Shown: in pieces, positions 1 through 11,640 of the stretch
Layout: the number at the start of each line of letters is the position of its first letter
Position numbering within the stretch: position 1 is the first letter of the stretch
Origin: Amoebidium appalachense
Taxonomy: Eukaryota > Ichthyosporea
Assembly: GCA_963693365.1 (NCBI GenBank)
Contig: CAVNZM010000004.1
Span: forward strand, 7,688,001 to 7,752,000
Length of the DNA: 64,000 bases
Direction: 5' to 3'
Made by a program: the position numbers and the translations under genes
The notes under the pieces: generated by a model
What the model saw: the letters and a program-made list of their open reading frames with translations, nothing else
Told to the model about the DNA's origin: nothing
Databases searched by the model: none

Positions 1-131
1 TACATACACACACACAGACCCCACCTCCACCTACACACACACATGCACACACGTACATACACACCACACCCCCACCTACACACACACACACTCATACACA
101 CACACACCCACACCACCCACACCTACACACG

Positions 132-200
<69 letters not shown>

Positions 201-210
201 ACAACCCTTC
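1..210. repeat. (CA)n-rich microsatellite at left edge
   Basis: The first 210 bases are almost entirely A and C, with an uninterrupted (AC)n block at about 130-198. They lie in the intron that follows the last visible DENND1-like exon. On that gene's strand this reads as (GT)n. Confidence 0.9.
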
Positions 211-361
211 CCCCCTTCTTTGCCCGTCCCCCCCCATACACACCCGTCCTCCCCACCTGCACGTAAACCCACACCCACACACGTACTTCCCCCCTCCTCT
301 CCCCACCACCACACACACACACGCACACACACACGTACACACACACCCCACCCCCACCTAC

Positions 362-1320
362 GTGTCCAGGTCAGCGACCACCACCTCCTCCAACCCGAGC
401 CTCCGCACCGTCTTCATATGACTCCTATGCACCCCGAGTAAATAAGGCATAGGCGCAGTGAGATAATCCAACAAATCCCCGTGCAGCACAGGAACAAGTA
501 TATGCTGCCAGTGCAGCGGGTACAGCAACAGGGATAAACCCAGGGCACACCCACTCAGCGCGCTAAGTCTGCTGCTTATGAGAAGGACTCTGCGTTCGTA
601 CAAGAGGGATACTACAAGGGTTAGGAGCTGTTGAGGTGCGAGGCTGTTGTAGAGTTGCACTAGGTGGGGGTTGGACGGGAGGGAGGGTAGGCCCGTGGTG
701 TTGGGGTATTGGAGGCGACATTGCCGGCCCTGTGAATGGGAATGGGGAAAAGAGTGTGGGTGAGGTTAGTGTGTGTGTGTGCGTGTGTGTGCGTTGATCG
801 AACCCAAAGAGGGAGAAAGAGGGGGGGGGGGAGGGGGGGGGAAGGAAAGGGAGGGAGGAGAAGGAGAGAGGGAAAGGGAGGGGAGGGGGGGGGGGGGGGG
901 GGGGAGAGAGAGAGAGAGAGAGAGAGAGCGCTCTATTTTAACAAGGGCGGAAGGTGCGTGATCAGTCACCTTGGAGATTACCACCGATCGCGTGAAAAAT
1001 AAGAGCTTTAGAATACTTCATTAGGTAGCAGAAGGCGCATAGTAGCTACCGAAGCTGGGACAAACAAACACACACGCACGCACGCACACACACACGCACA
1101 CGCACACGCACACGCACACGCACACGCACACGCACACGCACACGCACACGCACACGCACACGCACACACACGCGCACGCGCGCGCACGCGCGCGAGCGCG
1201 AGCACGCACACACGCATGCACATACGCATCACGCGCCCCCTAACCCTCCCCCCCCCCCCCCCCCCAGCCCCCCAAACCCCCACTATCCCCTGCCCCTCCC
1301 CCCCGTCTCCCCCCTCCCCC

Positions 1321-1351
<31 letters not shown>

Positions 1352-2543
1352 GACAAGTACACCCACAAGTACACCAACAAGTACACACACACACGTACAC
1401 ACAACACGTACACGTACACACCTTTTTCGGCTCCAGCACCACCACCTGCCCTGGGCCTGGCATCCTATGTGCATGCAGTTGGTCCAACAGCAGCCTGACT
1501 AGGTCCAGGCTATCGTCCCATAGGTCGATCAGAACATCAAGAAGCTGTGCCCTTTAAGTCAGTAGGCTGGTATTGATTGTGGTGCCTTTATTAAGGGCCA
1601 TAAAGCAAGGTCCGTATCATTCAACCATACTAGCGTCTGGGCGGTGGGCCACATTGGTGACGTCATTTCGCGCACACTTTTCACACAGCCGTTTGGGTGC
1701 CAGAAAATGGCGCGAAAATACCCGGGGTGAGGGCAGGCTTTGTCCGATGTCGACATAGGCCAGTCTCGGCATTTGGCACAAATTGATAACGTCTACTGAT
1801 TGGTCAGAGCCATCTCAGAAATGTGGCTCATGGATGCCCGCTGCCCAGACGCTAAAATGGTAGATACGGAGGTTGGTTTAATGTCAATGCCAGCAATTTT
1901 CTGGAATTCCTTTATATGGCATCGCCCCCCTTTTATAAGGAAATAAAAACTAAACATAGGTTGCACCATATTTAAGAAACCATTCATACACTCTGAAGTC
2001 AATATGGAGTCAAACCGACACATCCTGAAGTTCACGTCACGAAAAAAATGCCCACATAGACTTTATTTGTGGTGCCCCTTACCTTTTTTCTGCCAACTTC
2101 AAACACCAAATTCCGAAAGCAGAGAGAGAGAGAGGGGGGAGGGAGGGGGAGGGAGGAAGGGAGGGAGGGAGGGAAGGGGGGGAACGGAGGGAGGGAGGGA
2201 GGGGGCGGAAGGGAGGGAAGGAGGGGGGGGGGGGGGTGGGGGGAAGGGAGAGGAGAGGGAGAGGAAGAGGAAGAGAGCCTGAGAGTGACTGAGAGACAGG
2301 GGGGGGGGGGGGGGGGGGGGGAGGGAGGGGGGCAGAAACAGGGAAAGAGGGTGGGAGGGTGAGAGAGAGAGAGAGGGAGAGGTGGGTCGAATGCAATAGA
2401 GGACAACAACAAGAAGCAGTGTGTGTGTGTGTGTGTGTGTGGTGTATGTGTGTGTGTGTGTGGTGTATGTGTGTGCGCGTGCGTGCATGCGTGTGTGCGC
2501 GCGCGTGCGTGTATGTGCGTGTGTGTGTGTGTGTGTGTGTGCG

Positions 2544-2607
<64 letters not shown>

Positions 2608-3115
2608 GGTTGGGGGTTTTCTCTACCTGTTCCATAAACTCTACTGCGGGGCTGTAGCTGAGCAGACAGAAACAGAGAACAATGCTGCTGCTGCTGTGCT
2701 CCTGCTCCCCTCACGTCAGCATCCATCTACCCCCCCCCCCCCCCCCCCCCCACACACACACACCCCACATTGTCTGCAATCACAATCCTCCCTTCCCCAC
2801 CTCCCCCCCCCCCCCCCTTCTCCCTCAACACACTGTCTCCCTCCTCATACCCCCCCCCCCCCCCCCCCCCCCCTTTGTTCCTCTCTCCCTCTTCCCCTCC
2901 CGCCCTCTGCCTTCTCCATTCCTGGAGGGAAAATCTTGAAATAAGACCCAAGAGCCTTACATGAAATTACTAAAACCCTCCCCCCCTTCCCCCCCCCCCC
3001 CCCCAAAAAAAAAAAACAAACAAAAAAAAACACAAACTGACAGATACACACACACACACACACGTACACACGCACACACACCTCCCCAGCCCCCTTCTCC
3101 CCCTCCCCCTTCTCT

Positions 3116-3146
<31 letters not shown>

Positions 3147-3573
3147 CCCCCAAAAACACACACACACAAAGAAACACATCACACATCACACAAACAACTC
3201 ACCAACCAAACAACCAACCAAACAACAAACACTTAACCCTAACAAAAAAAAAAGAAGCCCAACAATCATTAACGCATGCACACCCACCTTGATGTGCCTG
3301 CAATAGGCAAACTGCTGGAGTCCATTTTCGTCTGTCAGCACACATGTGAATGTGGCGCTGTCTGGCTCGATGGGTGAGTGCAGGGCAAACGGGTAGCAGA
3401 ACTTGATCAACTGCTGACCTAGACGCTTGTCTATTTCCTGGTACTGTGGAGGAGTGGGGGGAAAAGAAAGAAGGAAAAACGAAAAAGAAATAGAAAAAGA
3501 GAGAGAGAGAAAGAAAGGAACGGAAAGATGAAAGAGAGAAAGAAAGAAAAGGAACGGGGAGGGGGGGTGGGGG

Positions 3574-3612
<39 letters not shown>

Positions 3613-4604
3613 GGAAAGGGGAGGGGGGACACAAAAAAAGAAAAAAAAAGGGCAAGAGAAGAAAGAGCGAGAGGGAGAAAAGAAGGAGGGGTTGGGGGGG
3701 GGGGTTTTTTTTTTTTTTTTTTTTTTTTTGGGGGGGGGGGGGTGTGATCGTGTTGCAGAATATAACGTACACATTCATGGGTGTGTGTGTGTGAGGGGGG
3801 GGGGGGGGGGGGGGGGGGGGGTTTTGAATGCGTCAAAAAGTACGAAGTACACAAGAACAAACGGATAACACGATGCAGAATGCAAGCCATACATAAAGAG
3901 TATGCATAATAAGCAGAGCCCATCCTCAGGGGGGGCCCACGTCATCCACAGTACCCGAGTTTCGACCTATTCCCCTCGTTAACGAAACCCAACTCAGATA
4001 CTGTTTCACTTGAACATGAGTAGGTCACCCGTCTTGATCAGAGACGAGCAGGGTTGCTTATGCAGGCAAGGGCAGTGGGAAAGGCCCGGGGGGGGGGGGG
4101 GGGGGGGGGTGATGTATGCGTTAGAGGGATGGAAATATGGAGGAGACAGCAAAGAGCAACGACAAAGCGTCACAAAAGTGGGAAACCCAAAATCAAGCAT
4201 GCAGGCAGAAGACACTTGAACAGAGCCCATCGTCAGGGGGGTTCCTACGCCTCCATAAAAGCATGGGTTTGAGAATTGGGCAGGACACTGGAACACCACC
4301 AACTGTCCCCCCTCCCCTCCCCCCCCTTCCCCCTTCCCTTAACTCTCCTCCTTCCACCCTCCTTGCCCCCCCCCTCCCCCCCTTCCACACACACACACAC
4401 ACACGACCACCACCACCACCACCACCACCACCTTTAACAGGAAAAAAGAAACCGCCAGGGGGGGGAGGGGGTGGGTCAGAATAAGTGACCTACCTGGTAA
4501 ATGTATTCGTCCTTGAAACTGCTGGTGGCTATGAGAAAATTCTCGAACACGTGCCCCGCCTTGCTGTTGTGCCGCGGGTCACAGTCTCGCTCCCGCGTGC
4601 ACAT
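362..4604 (-). CDS. DENND1-like DENN-domain Rab GEF (connecdenn family), 3' part outside window
   Basis: Five exons read in phase on the minus strand: 4604-4494 (37 codons, begins with ATG), 3443-3288 (52), 2701-2627 (25), 1544-1422 (41) and 729-362 (122 codons plus 2 bases; donor gtaggt, so the gene continues left of base 1). The second exon gives a uDENN core ([11 protein letters not shown], then [18 protein letters not shown]). The third and fourth match the CFC-LSY and LLD-L segments. The last gives the cDENN block ([41 protein letters not shown]). This order and spacing match animal DENND1 proteins, which act as guanine nucleotide exchange factors for Rab35 in endosomal and clathrin trafficking. 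The dDENN part and C-terminal tail are not in the window. The ATG at 4604 is the most upstream one in frame, but an extra 5' exon is possible. Identification is confident; the exact start is not. Confidence 0.88.
1631..1854. repeat. Imperfect inverted repeat inside a DENND1-like intron
   Basis: TAGCGTCTGGGCGGTGGGC at 1631-1649 is matched at 17 of 19 positions by the reverse complement of 1836-1854. About 186 bases separate the arms. Similarity continues weakly outward (ACCAT before the motif, GCCACAT after it). The stretch 1560-2110 is the only long complex, non-microsatellite sequence in this intron, so it may be a small foldback transposon remnant. Confidence 0.5.
2420..2606. repeat. (GT)n microsatellite
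   Basis: Nearly pure GT/GC/AT alternation over about 190 bases, ending 20 bases beyond the donor of the 2701-2627 exon. In the gene's orientation it is (AC)n just inside the intron. Confidence 0.9.
3822..4086 (-). repeat. Dispersed poly(G)-flanked element, copy 1
   Basis: A 265-base complex sequence bounded by long G runs on both sides, in intron 1 of the DENND1-like gene. By eye it matches 18628-18892 base for base in the same orientation. A diverged copy lies on the opposite strand at about 8770-9041. It has no convincing ORF, terminal inverted repeat or poly(A) tail. Confidence 0.85.
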
Positions 4605-5012
4605 TTGCCCAAAGGGTCGAGGGACCCCACCCTACCTCTCAGTGTGTGTGTATGCCTGTGGCCCCCCGGCATGGTGAGGACTGTCCCCCCCCCCCCCCCC
4701 CCCCCCCCCACTCTCTCGCCTTCTCCCTCCCTTTCTCCTTGGCTCCCAACATCTCTCTCTCCCCACTCTCTCTCCCCCCCCTCCCTCCATCTCTCTCTCT
4801 CTCTCTTTTTCCCCCCTCTTCCCTCCCTCCCTCCCGGCCTCCCAAGATGTTTGGTTTGCCTCCGACTACATAACGGAAAGACGGCTCGTAAGACTTATAT
4901 TTTTCAGTCAAAGAATGTGGCGCTGTTAACATGTATACGATCGTGCACGTGAATGTGCACGGGTCTCACTGCTTCTCTGCACGTTTGTGTGGGTGTGTTG
5001 ACGTCCCTACAT

Positions 5013-5062
<50 letters not shown>

Positions 5063-5689
5063 TGTGTTTGTGTGTGTGTGTGCCTGCGCCTCTGCCTGCG
5101 TATGTGATTGTATGTGCATCCAAGAAGGTGTGTGTGTGAACAGTGCACAGTTATGTAGGCAGTGTTCCGTCTCTGTATATGTGCCGCGCATGTTCTTGTG
5201 GACATGTGTCCGCACATGCACGTGCACGCCCTTGTGCCCCCTGTGGCTCCATGTGTGCGCGTGTATGCTTGTATGCTTGGCGAACAAGTTGATACTGTGC
5301 TTTTAACACTTGGTGAGTTCATTCGGTTTAAAGGGATAGAGGCGGGCGATGTGGGGGGAATCGGGGAGGAACCCGCTGGATTGGGTGGTGGAGAGGTTAG
5401 GAGGGTGGGGAGAGAGGGAGTTAGGGATGGGGAGGAGGAAGGGGGGAGAGGGGGGAGGGGGAGGGAGGGAGGGAGGGAGGGAGACGGCTTTGATGCCGGG
5501 GTGTTCTATGAGCTCATCTTATGTTTCAGTTCCGCGTTCAGTACAATGATGCTACCCAGTGTTGCCTTGGGGCGGGCATGCGTTAAGGAATCGTGCGTGC
5601 ATGCACGTGTGTGCGTGGCTTGATGTATGCGGGTGCAAGCAAGCACCACCAATGTGTGTCCGTCTCCACATACCTGCGTGTCCTCCCTC

Positions 5690-6505
5690 TCCCACTGCCA
5701 CCCGTTTTTCGGAACAGCGAAGCAAATCTGTCTTCAACGGCTCTGTTTCTTAGTTCAGTACGATTGATTAAGAGTACACTCTCAGGGTACACACACAGCT
5801 ACATGTGCAACATGCACCTACATTCACAAACACCCACCCCAGCTTGTGTGCACTCTGTCAAGAAGTGGCGCACTTGAAACGTTTTGAAATTCCTGCGAGT
5901 AGGTTTCCTCGTTTATATGACTAGAACTCTTTATCGAGAGATGATATATAGTGTGTAGTGCGCAGTGGTCAAAACTTTAAACACCGTAAACACACACACA
6001 CTGCTTAAAAAACACACATGATACAGAACATTTTTTTACACGGCTGCACCTTGTCCTACAATTTTCCTGTTTTTACACAACTGACTCACTCTTCAGCTCT
6101 TTTAACTTTGTTAGTATGCCGTTCATTCGATGATTTCTATCATCCATATAGTAGCTACTATCCAGCATCGAGGAATCCTTTTTGGGGTGGCAACCATCAA
6201 CACAAAAACGCTAGGTTTGAAACCATCCCGGCCGTGTTTCTATAGCGATAGAACAAGTTTTTTTTTTTCCTCCAAGGATTTTTCCGACTTTTATATAGAT
6301 AGACAGTTGAGCTTTCGGTAACTGAGAACTTTAGCCTGTGCGCATGTGCGTGTGCTATCCGTGTGTCTTTATCTACCCCGTGCGCGTGCGTGCGTGTGCG
6401 TGTGTGTGCGCGCACCCCTGCCGGCTGGGTGTCGGGCGGGCGGGCACCTGCTTGGCCCGCAGCCCAAAGTGACAGGTCGCAACTATGATGCAGGTAGGTG
6501 AAATG

Positions 6506-6590
<85 letters not shown>

Positions 6591-7440
6591 TGCATGTGCG
6601 GGAATGGTGTGCTTTGTTTGGGGTAAAGGGGTTGAGGTAGCGTTGGGAGTTGAGATAGGGGAGGGAGTGGAGTGGCTGGGAAAGGGTAAAGGGGGGGGGG
6701 GGGGGGGGGGGGGGTACTGGTTGTCTGTTGTAAGCGTGAAAGAGGTCTTTCCCTTTCTCAACATAGCAACTTTCTCCACAACTGTGTTTTTGCTTCCTCC
6801 TCGGTATTTGCTTTTTGTCAAGCCATGTTCTTGGTTTCTTGTTTCTGGTCCATGGGCTCCTCTGTTCACCTCCTTTCTTCATCTCCACTCAAGGCCTCCC
6901 ATCTCTACAGCCTTCCTTCTCTCTCAGGCACTTTAAAGCTAGCAGCTGTGCTGACACAGGCACGCGGGCAAGTTTTCCTTACATGCTTAAAAGAGTGAAA
7001 GAAGTAGATAGAGCGTGCACGAGCGAGACACATAAGCACTGCACGTGTGAGACACACGAGCACTCGTACACGCATACATATGAAGCAAAGGCGAGACGAG
7101 AGGGAGAGGCGGACGAAGAGGCAGGGAAGGGAGGGAGGGGGAGAGAGGAGGCGGAGGGGGGGGGGGGGTGAGAGAGAAGGGGGTGAGAGAGAGAAAGAGA
7201 GGGAGGGGGAGAGGGAGAGGGAGGGGGAGAGAGAGAGAGATGCAGTGGCAGGTTAAGGGCAGGGAGAAGGGCACACACATGCGCGCGCACACATATACAC
7301 ACAAATACACGCACACATAGGAACACAAGTGCATACACAAGCACACGCGCACGCACGAGCAAGTGCACGGCAAACCTGAAACGTTGCCATCTGCACCTCA
7401 CAGGCACGGTTGCGGTTTTTGTGGAAGCGAAGTCTGCATT
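5690..7440 (-). other. Possible exons of an unidentified minus-strand transcript
   Basis: Three stretches read like coding DNA rather than repeat. At 7440-7376, between acceptor acgcaaacag and donor gtttgc, the frame includes CRLRFHKNRNRACEVQ. At 6482-6448, between catcatag and gtgccc, it gives ATCHFGLRAKQ; the same spot also has plausible plus-strand splice sites (cccgcag at about 6460, gtaggt after 6490). At about 5785-5697 the frame includes NRTELRNRAVEDRFASLFRK. No family is recognised and the phases cannot be joined with confidence. They could be 5' exons of the DENND1-like gene or a separate small gene. Confidence 0.25.
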
Positions 7441-7565
7441 CTGTTTGCGTTACATTATTAGGGGGCATTGGTTGAAATGCCCTTCGTGTTTGCCATTCGC
7501 ACATAGCCTGTGTGCTTTTCTCCGTTGGTCCCATACGCATACGCACAGCTTGCTCATCCATATAG

Positions 7566-8380
7566 GTGCAAGCACACACAGACGATACAAGTGCACAAAC
7601 ATGCACGCACGTACACACGCACACACACAGGCACACACAAACAAGGAACATGCACCCGCGCTGCCGGGCACATACACACACACACAGACAGACACAGACA
7701 CACAGGCATACTCATGCGCCAACAAACACACACTCACACAGGGGCACGCACGCATGCACTCGCGCGCACACACACACACACACTATTGCTCATTCATCTT
7801 CTTGCACACACGTGCACGTCCACTCGCCCACACACATGGACACACACTCACACACATGGACACAATCAAGGACACTGACACACACACACACACATAAACA
7901 CACACACGCACACGGCACACACACACATACACATGGACACACACGCACACACATGGGCACACTCGCGCACAAGCACCACATATGCACGCACACGGACACA
8001 CGCACGCACACGGACACACGCACGCACACAGACACACACACCTACACACGGACACACGCACGCACACAGACACACACACATACACATGGACACCCGCACA
8101 CACACGGACCACACACACACATGGAAACCGCACACACACGGACCACACACACACACATGGACACCCGCACACACACGGACCATACACACACACATGGACA
8201 CCCGCACACGCACGGACCACACACACACACACACACACATGGGCACACGCACATACATTGACACACATGGACACACACACACACACACACACACACGAAC
8301 ACACACACACGCACACATGGGCACATGCGCGCGCACGGACACACACGCACACATATGGACACATGCACGCACCTTGACAC
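7566..8380. repeat. A/C-rich compound microsatellite with an internal minisatellite
   Basis: About 800 bases of CACA-type sequence with recurring GGACACAC and ATGGACAC words. Within 8086-8230 a unit of about 44-46 bases (ATGGACACCCGCACAC followed by ACGGACCACACAC) repeats about four times. The long open frames across it on both strands are histidine/threonine or cysteine/valine repeat translations. Confidence 0.85.
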
Positions 8381-8509
8381 ACACACCCCTATCCAGGCTC
8401 TTTCTTATCCTCTGTACCAGCTTCTGTCCGGTCTGTTCCTAACTTTCCTTATCTCTCGCCTCAGCTCTTTGACAGTCTCCCTCCCCTCCCCCCCCCCCCC
8501 CCCCCCCCC

Positions 8510-9041
8510 GCATACTGTGCGTATCGCTGATGTTGCATACTTGAATGTTTGCCTTTGCATGTGTCCTTCGTGTATGCGTACTTCGTACCGTGTTCCGCAA
8601 TCAACCCCCCCAGTCTTCTTTCAGAGGTGTCCTTTCAGGACAGACCACTGTGTGGAGACCGCTTTACTTCCATGCAACCGGGCATGGTTGCTCTGTGTCG
8701 TGCATCTGTAAGCACATACGCATTTTTCGCTGCACTGCATTAGTTTGCACACACATCTTCACCGTTTTGCTCACCTGGCTTGCATAGGCAACCCTGCTCG
8801 TCTTTGATCAAGACGGGTTGACCCTCCCAAGTTCAGTTGATGCTGCTGTCTGAGTTGGAGAGTCGTATATACGCGGGCTAAGGGGTCGAAACTCAGACGC
8901 AATTGATGACTTGGGCCCTCCCTGAGGATGGGCTCTGCTTATGACGCATACTGTGCGTATGGCTGATGTTGCATACTTGAATGTTTGCCTTTGCATGTGT
9001 CCTTCGTGTATGCGTACTTCGTACCGTGTTCCGCATTCAAA
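8510..9041 (+). repeat. Dispersed element, plus-orientation copies (partial and near full length)
   Basis: A partial copy at 8510-8605 starts GCATACTGTGCGTAT and ends at TTCCGCAATCAAC, followed by a short C run. A longer copy at about 8770-9041 contains the counterparts of nearly all of copy 1 in reverse complement: CAACCCTGCTCGTC, GATCAAGACGGGT, GGTCGAAACTC, CCTGAGGATGGGCTCTGCTTAT. It ends TTCCGCATTCAAA followed by poly(C). Sequence at 8606-8769 is unique. Confidence 0.8.
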
Positions 9042-9058
9042 CCCCCCCCCCCCCCCCC

Positions 9059-9147
9059 TTGCCTTCCCGAATGATGGGCTCTATATATGCTGCATACTCT
9101 GTTTGTTTTCATTTTGTGTGTGACACATTCTAACCCCACGTCCCCTC

Positions 9148-9180
<33 letters not shown>

Positions 9181-9385
9181 CTGATGTTGCATACTTGAAT
9201 GTTTGCCTTTGCATGTGTCCTGCACCATGCTTCTCGTCGTGTATGCGTACTTCGTACCGTGTTCCGCATTCAAACCCCCCCCCCCCCCCCCCCCCCCCTT
9301 GCCTTCCCGAATGATGGGCTCTATATATGCTGCATACTCTGTTTGTTTTCATTTTGTGTGTGACACATTCTAACCCCACGTCCCC

Positions 9386-9421
<36 letters not shown>

Positions 9422-9536
9422 CTGATGTTGCATACTTGAATGTTTGCCTTTGCATGTGTCCTGCACCATGCTTCTCGTCGTGTATGCGTACTTCGTACCG
9501 TGTTCCGCATTCAAACCCCCCCCCAACCACCACCCA
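9059..9536 (+). repeat. Two tandem units of exactly 240 bases derived from the dispersed element
   Basis: Each unit (from 9059 and from 9299) begins TTGCCTTCCCGAATGATGG, runs through TGTGTGTGACACATTC and a poly(C) run, then carries an element copy (GGCTGATGTTGCATACTTG to TTCCGCATTCAAA; 9179-9274 and 9420-9515) ending in another C run. Relative to the 8770-9041 copy both share an extra CTGCACCATGCTTCTCGTCG segment. Similarity between units is near complete apart from homopolymer lengths. Confidence 0.85.
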
Positions 9537-9661
9537 CCCATCCATCCACCACCCAACTCAAACCCCCTCCCCCCCTTCCTCCTCCCCCTCCCCGCCCCCA
9601 CCCCAACACCCACATACACACACAGCACCGATTCCAACCACAGGCACGGCAGGGGCCACCG

Positions 9662-9911
9662 ATGGCCCCACCCCCCCTGCCCTCCAACTCGTCCCCACTG
9701 GGCCAGCAGCCATCACTGGGCCAGATGGCACTGGGGGGAGAGAGACAGGTAGACAGGGATAAGATAGTACAGGTAAGGGGTGTGTGTCTGTGAGGTGGGG
9801 CGGGGGGGGGGGGGGGGGGGGGGGGAGGACGATGGTGGTGGTGATTTGTTTTTGGGGAGAGGCATGGGCCTTTGAGGGGTTGGTTTGTGTGCTGGAGTAT
9901 TTTTTTTTCCC

Positions 9912-9952
<41 letters not shown>

Positions 9953-10471
9953 ACAGGTTGTTAAATCCAGTTCAAAGGGGGGGAGCTGATGCTGTTATTT
10001 CCCATTGTATCAATAATATAGCGCCGGCAGAACAATATCAATCATTCGGATAATGGCTAAAGTGACAGCAATAGTACATCCTAACAACATTATATGTATA
10101 TAACAATTGCGATAGCAACAGCAACACTAACGTCCAAAAATGGTATTATTTCCCAGCTTGTGCTTGAGCTAGTCAACACTGAGGATAAAGACAAAAGTTC
10201 CAGCAATATTACATTCAATTTCATAACTTTAATGAAAGCAATGTTATTTAAGATAATAACAGCAACACTAACACCTTAAATGGTATTATCTATAATAATA
10301 AAAAATATTATCTAAATATGGTTATTTCCCAGCTTGTGCTGGAGCTAGTCAACCGGGACCTGAGGGAGAATGCGCTGTATGAGCTCAGCAAGAAGAGGGA
10401 GGAGGTCCCAGACCTGGCCCCCATCTTGTGGCACTCCTTCGGTATGTGTGTGCCTGTGTGTGTGTGTGCAC

Positions 10472-10507
<36 letters not shown>

Positions 10508-10665
10508 ACGTGTGTGTGTGTGTGTGTGTGCATGTGTGTGTGCGTGTGTGTGTGTGGTGGTTGGGGGGGTGGGGGGGGTGGGGCAGGGGGGGTAGTGGTG
10601 CTCGACCTGTGGGCTCTCATCCTGTGGCCTTTGTTAGTTGTTAGGTACGTGGGTATGTGTGTGGG

Positions 10666-10700
<35 letters not shown>

Positions 10701-10716
10701 TGTGTGGGGGGGCCGG

Positions 10717-10748
<32 letters not shown>

Positions 10749-10835
10749 CGACGTGGCCCCTTGCCTGTGGCACTCGTTAGGGCTCGTGTAATGCGTGGGT
10801 GGGTGGATGGGTGGGTGGGTGGGTGGTTGAGTGTG

Positions 10836-10870
<35 letters not shown>

Positions 10871-10993
10871 ATGTGTAAAGTCCATGTGTCTCCGTGTGTA
10901 TGTGTGTAGCTGTAAGTAACGTGTGTGCTATTTTGTGCATGCTATTTTGTGCATGTCCCTGTGCCTGTTAACACCGACACGTATGCCTTTCTC

Positions 10994-11045
<52 letters not shown>

Positions 11046-11587
11046 ACAGGCACTATGGCGATGCTCGTGCAGGAGATAGTGACCATCTACCCCCTGCTGT
11101 CCCCCCCCACCCTCAATGCTCATGCAAGCAACAGGGTCTGCAATGCGCTGGCACTGCTGCAGTGTGTGGCATCACACCCAGAGACACGTACACTGTTTCT
11201 CAAGGGTACGTGTTGTTGTTGTTTTTTTGTTTTTTTTGTTTGTGTTGACTTCTTTCAAAAAATGGGGGAGGGGAGAGGGAAGGAGGGGAGGGGGGAGGGG
11301 TTGGCTGTTCTTTCTTTTTGGTTTGGGGGTCGATGGGTGGGTGGTTGGTTGGGTGTGTGGGTGTGTGTCTCTGCAGTGTGTGGCGGCGCAACCAGAGACA
11401 GGTACACTGTTTCTCAAGGGTACACGGTGTTTTTGTTTGTTTGTTTTGTTTTTTCTTGTTTGTTTTTTTTTGTTTGCCGGGAGGGGGGATTCGGTGAGTG
11501 GGAATGGGTGGGTGTGGTTGTGTTTTTTGGTACTGCCTCCCATCTTCCCACTTGCATGTGTGTGTGTGTGGTGGTGGTGGTGGGTTT

Positions 11588-11640
<53 letters not shown>

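Larger units (their letters stand above)
4605..9661. other. Interval between the DENND1-like gene and CNOT9; no secure gene
   Basis: Holds GT/AC microsatellites (5010-5080, 6508-6586, 7566-8380), G/A-rich low-complexity DNA (5340-5490, 7110-7240), a moderately AT-rich unique stretch (5880-6340) and a cluster of the dispersed element (8510-9536). A few short possible exons are listed separately. A plus-strand fragment at about 5530-5585 follows a good acceptor (atgtttcag) and reads 18 codons to a stop; it is too short to call. Confidence 0.6.

Noticed and set aside
8086-8380. Resemblance to a CRISPR-like regularly spaced array
   Set aside because: Units are contiguous low-complexity repeats without unique spacers, in a eukaryotic genome.
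7566-8442. Long His/Thr-rich and Cys/Val-rich open frames (up to 231 codons), repeated in many other places
   Set aside because: They are translations of (AC)n or (GT)n in all frames; dinucleotide arrays contain no stop codons, so length is not evidence of coding.
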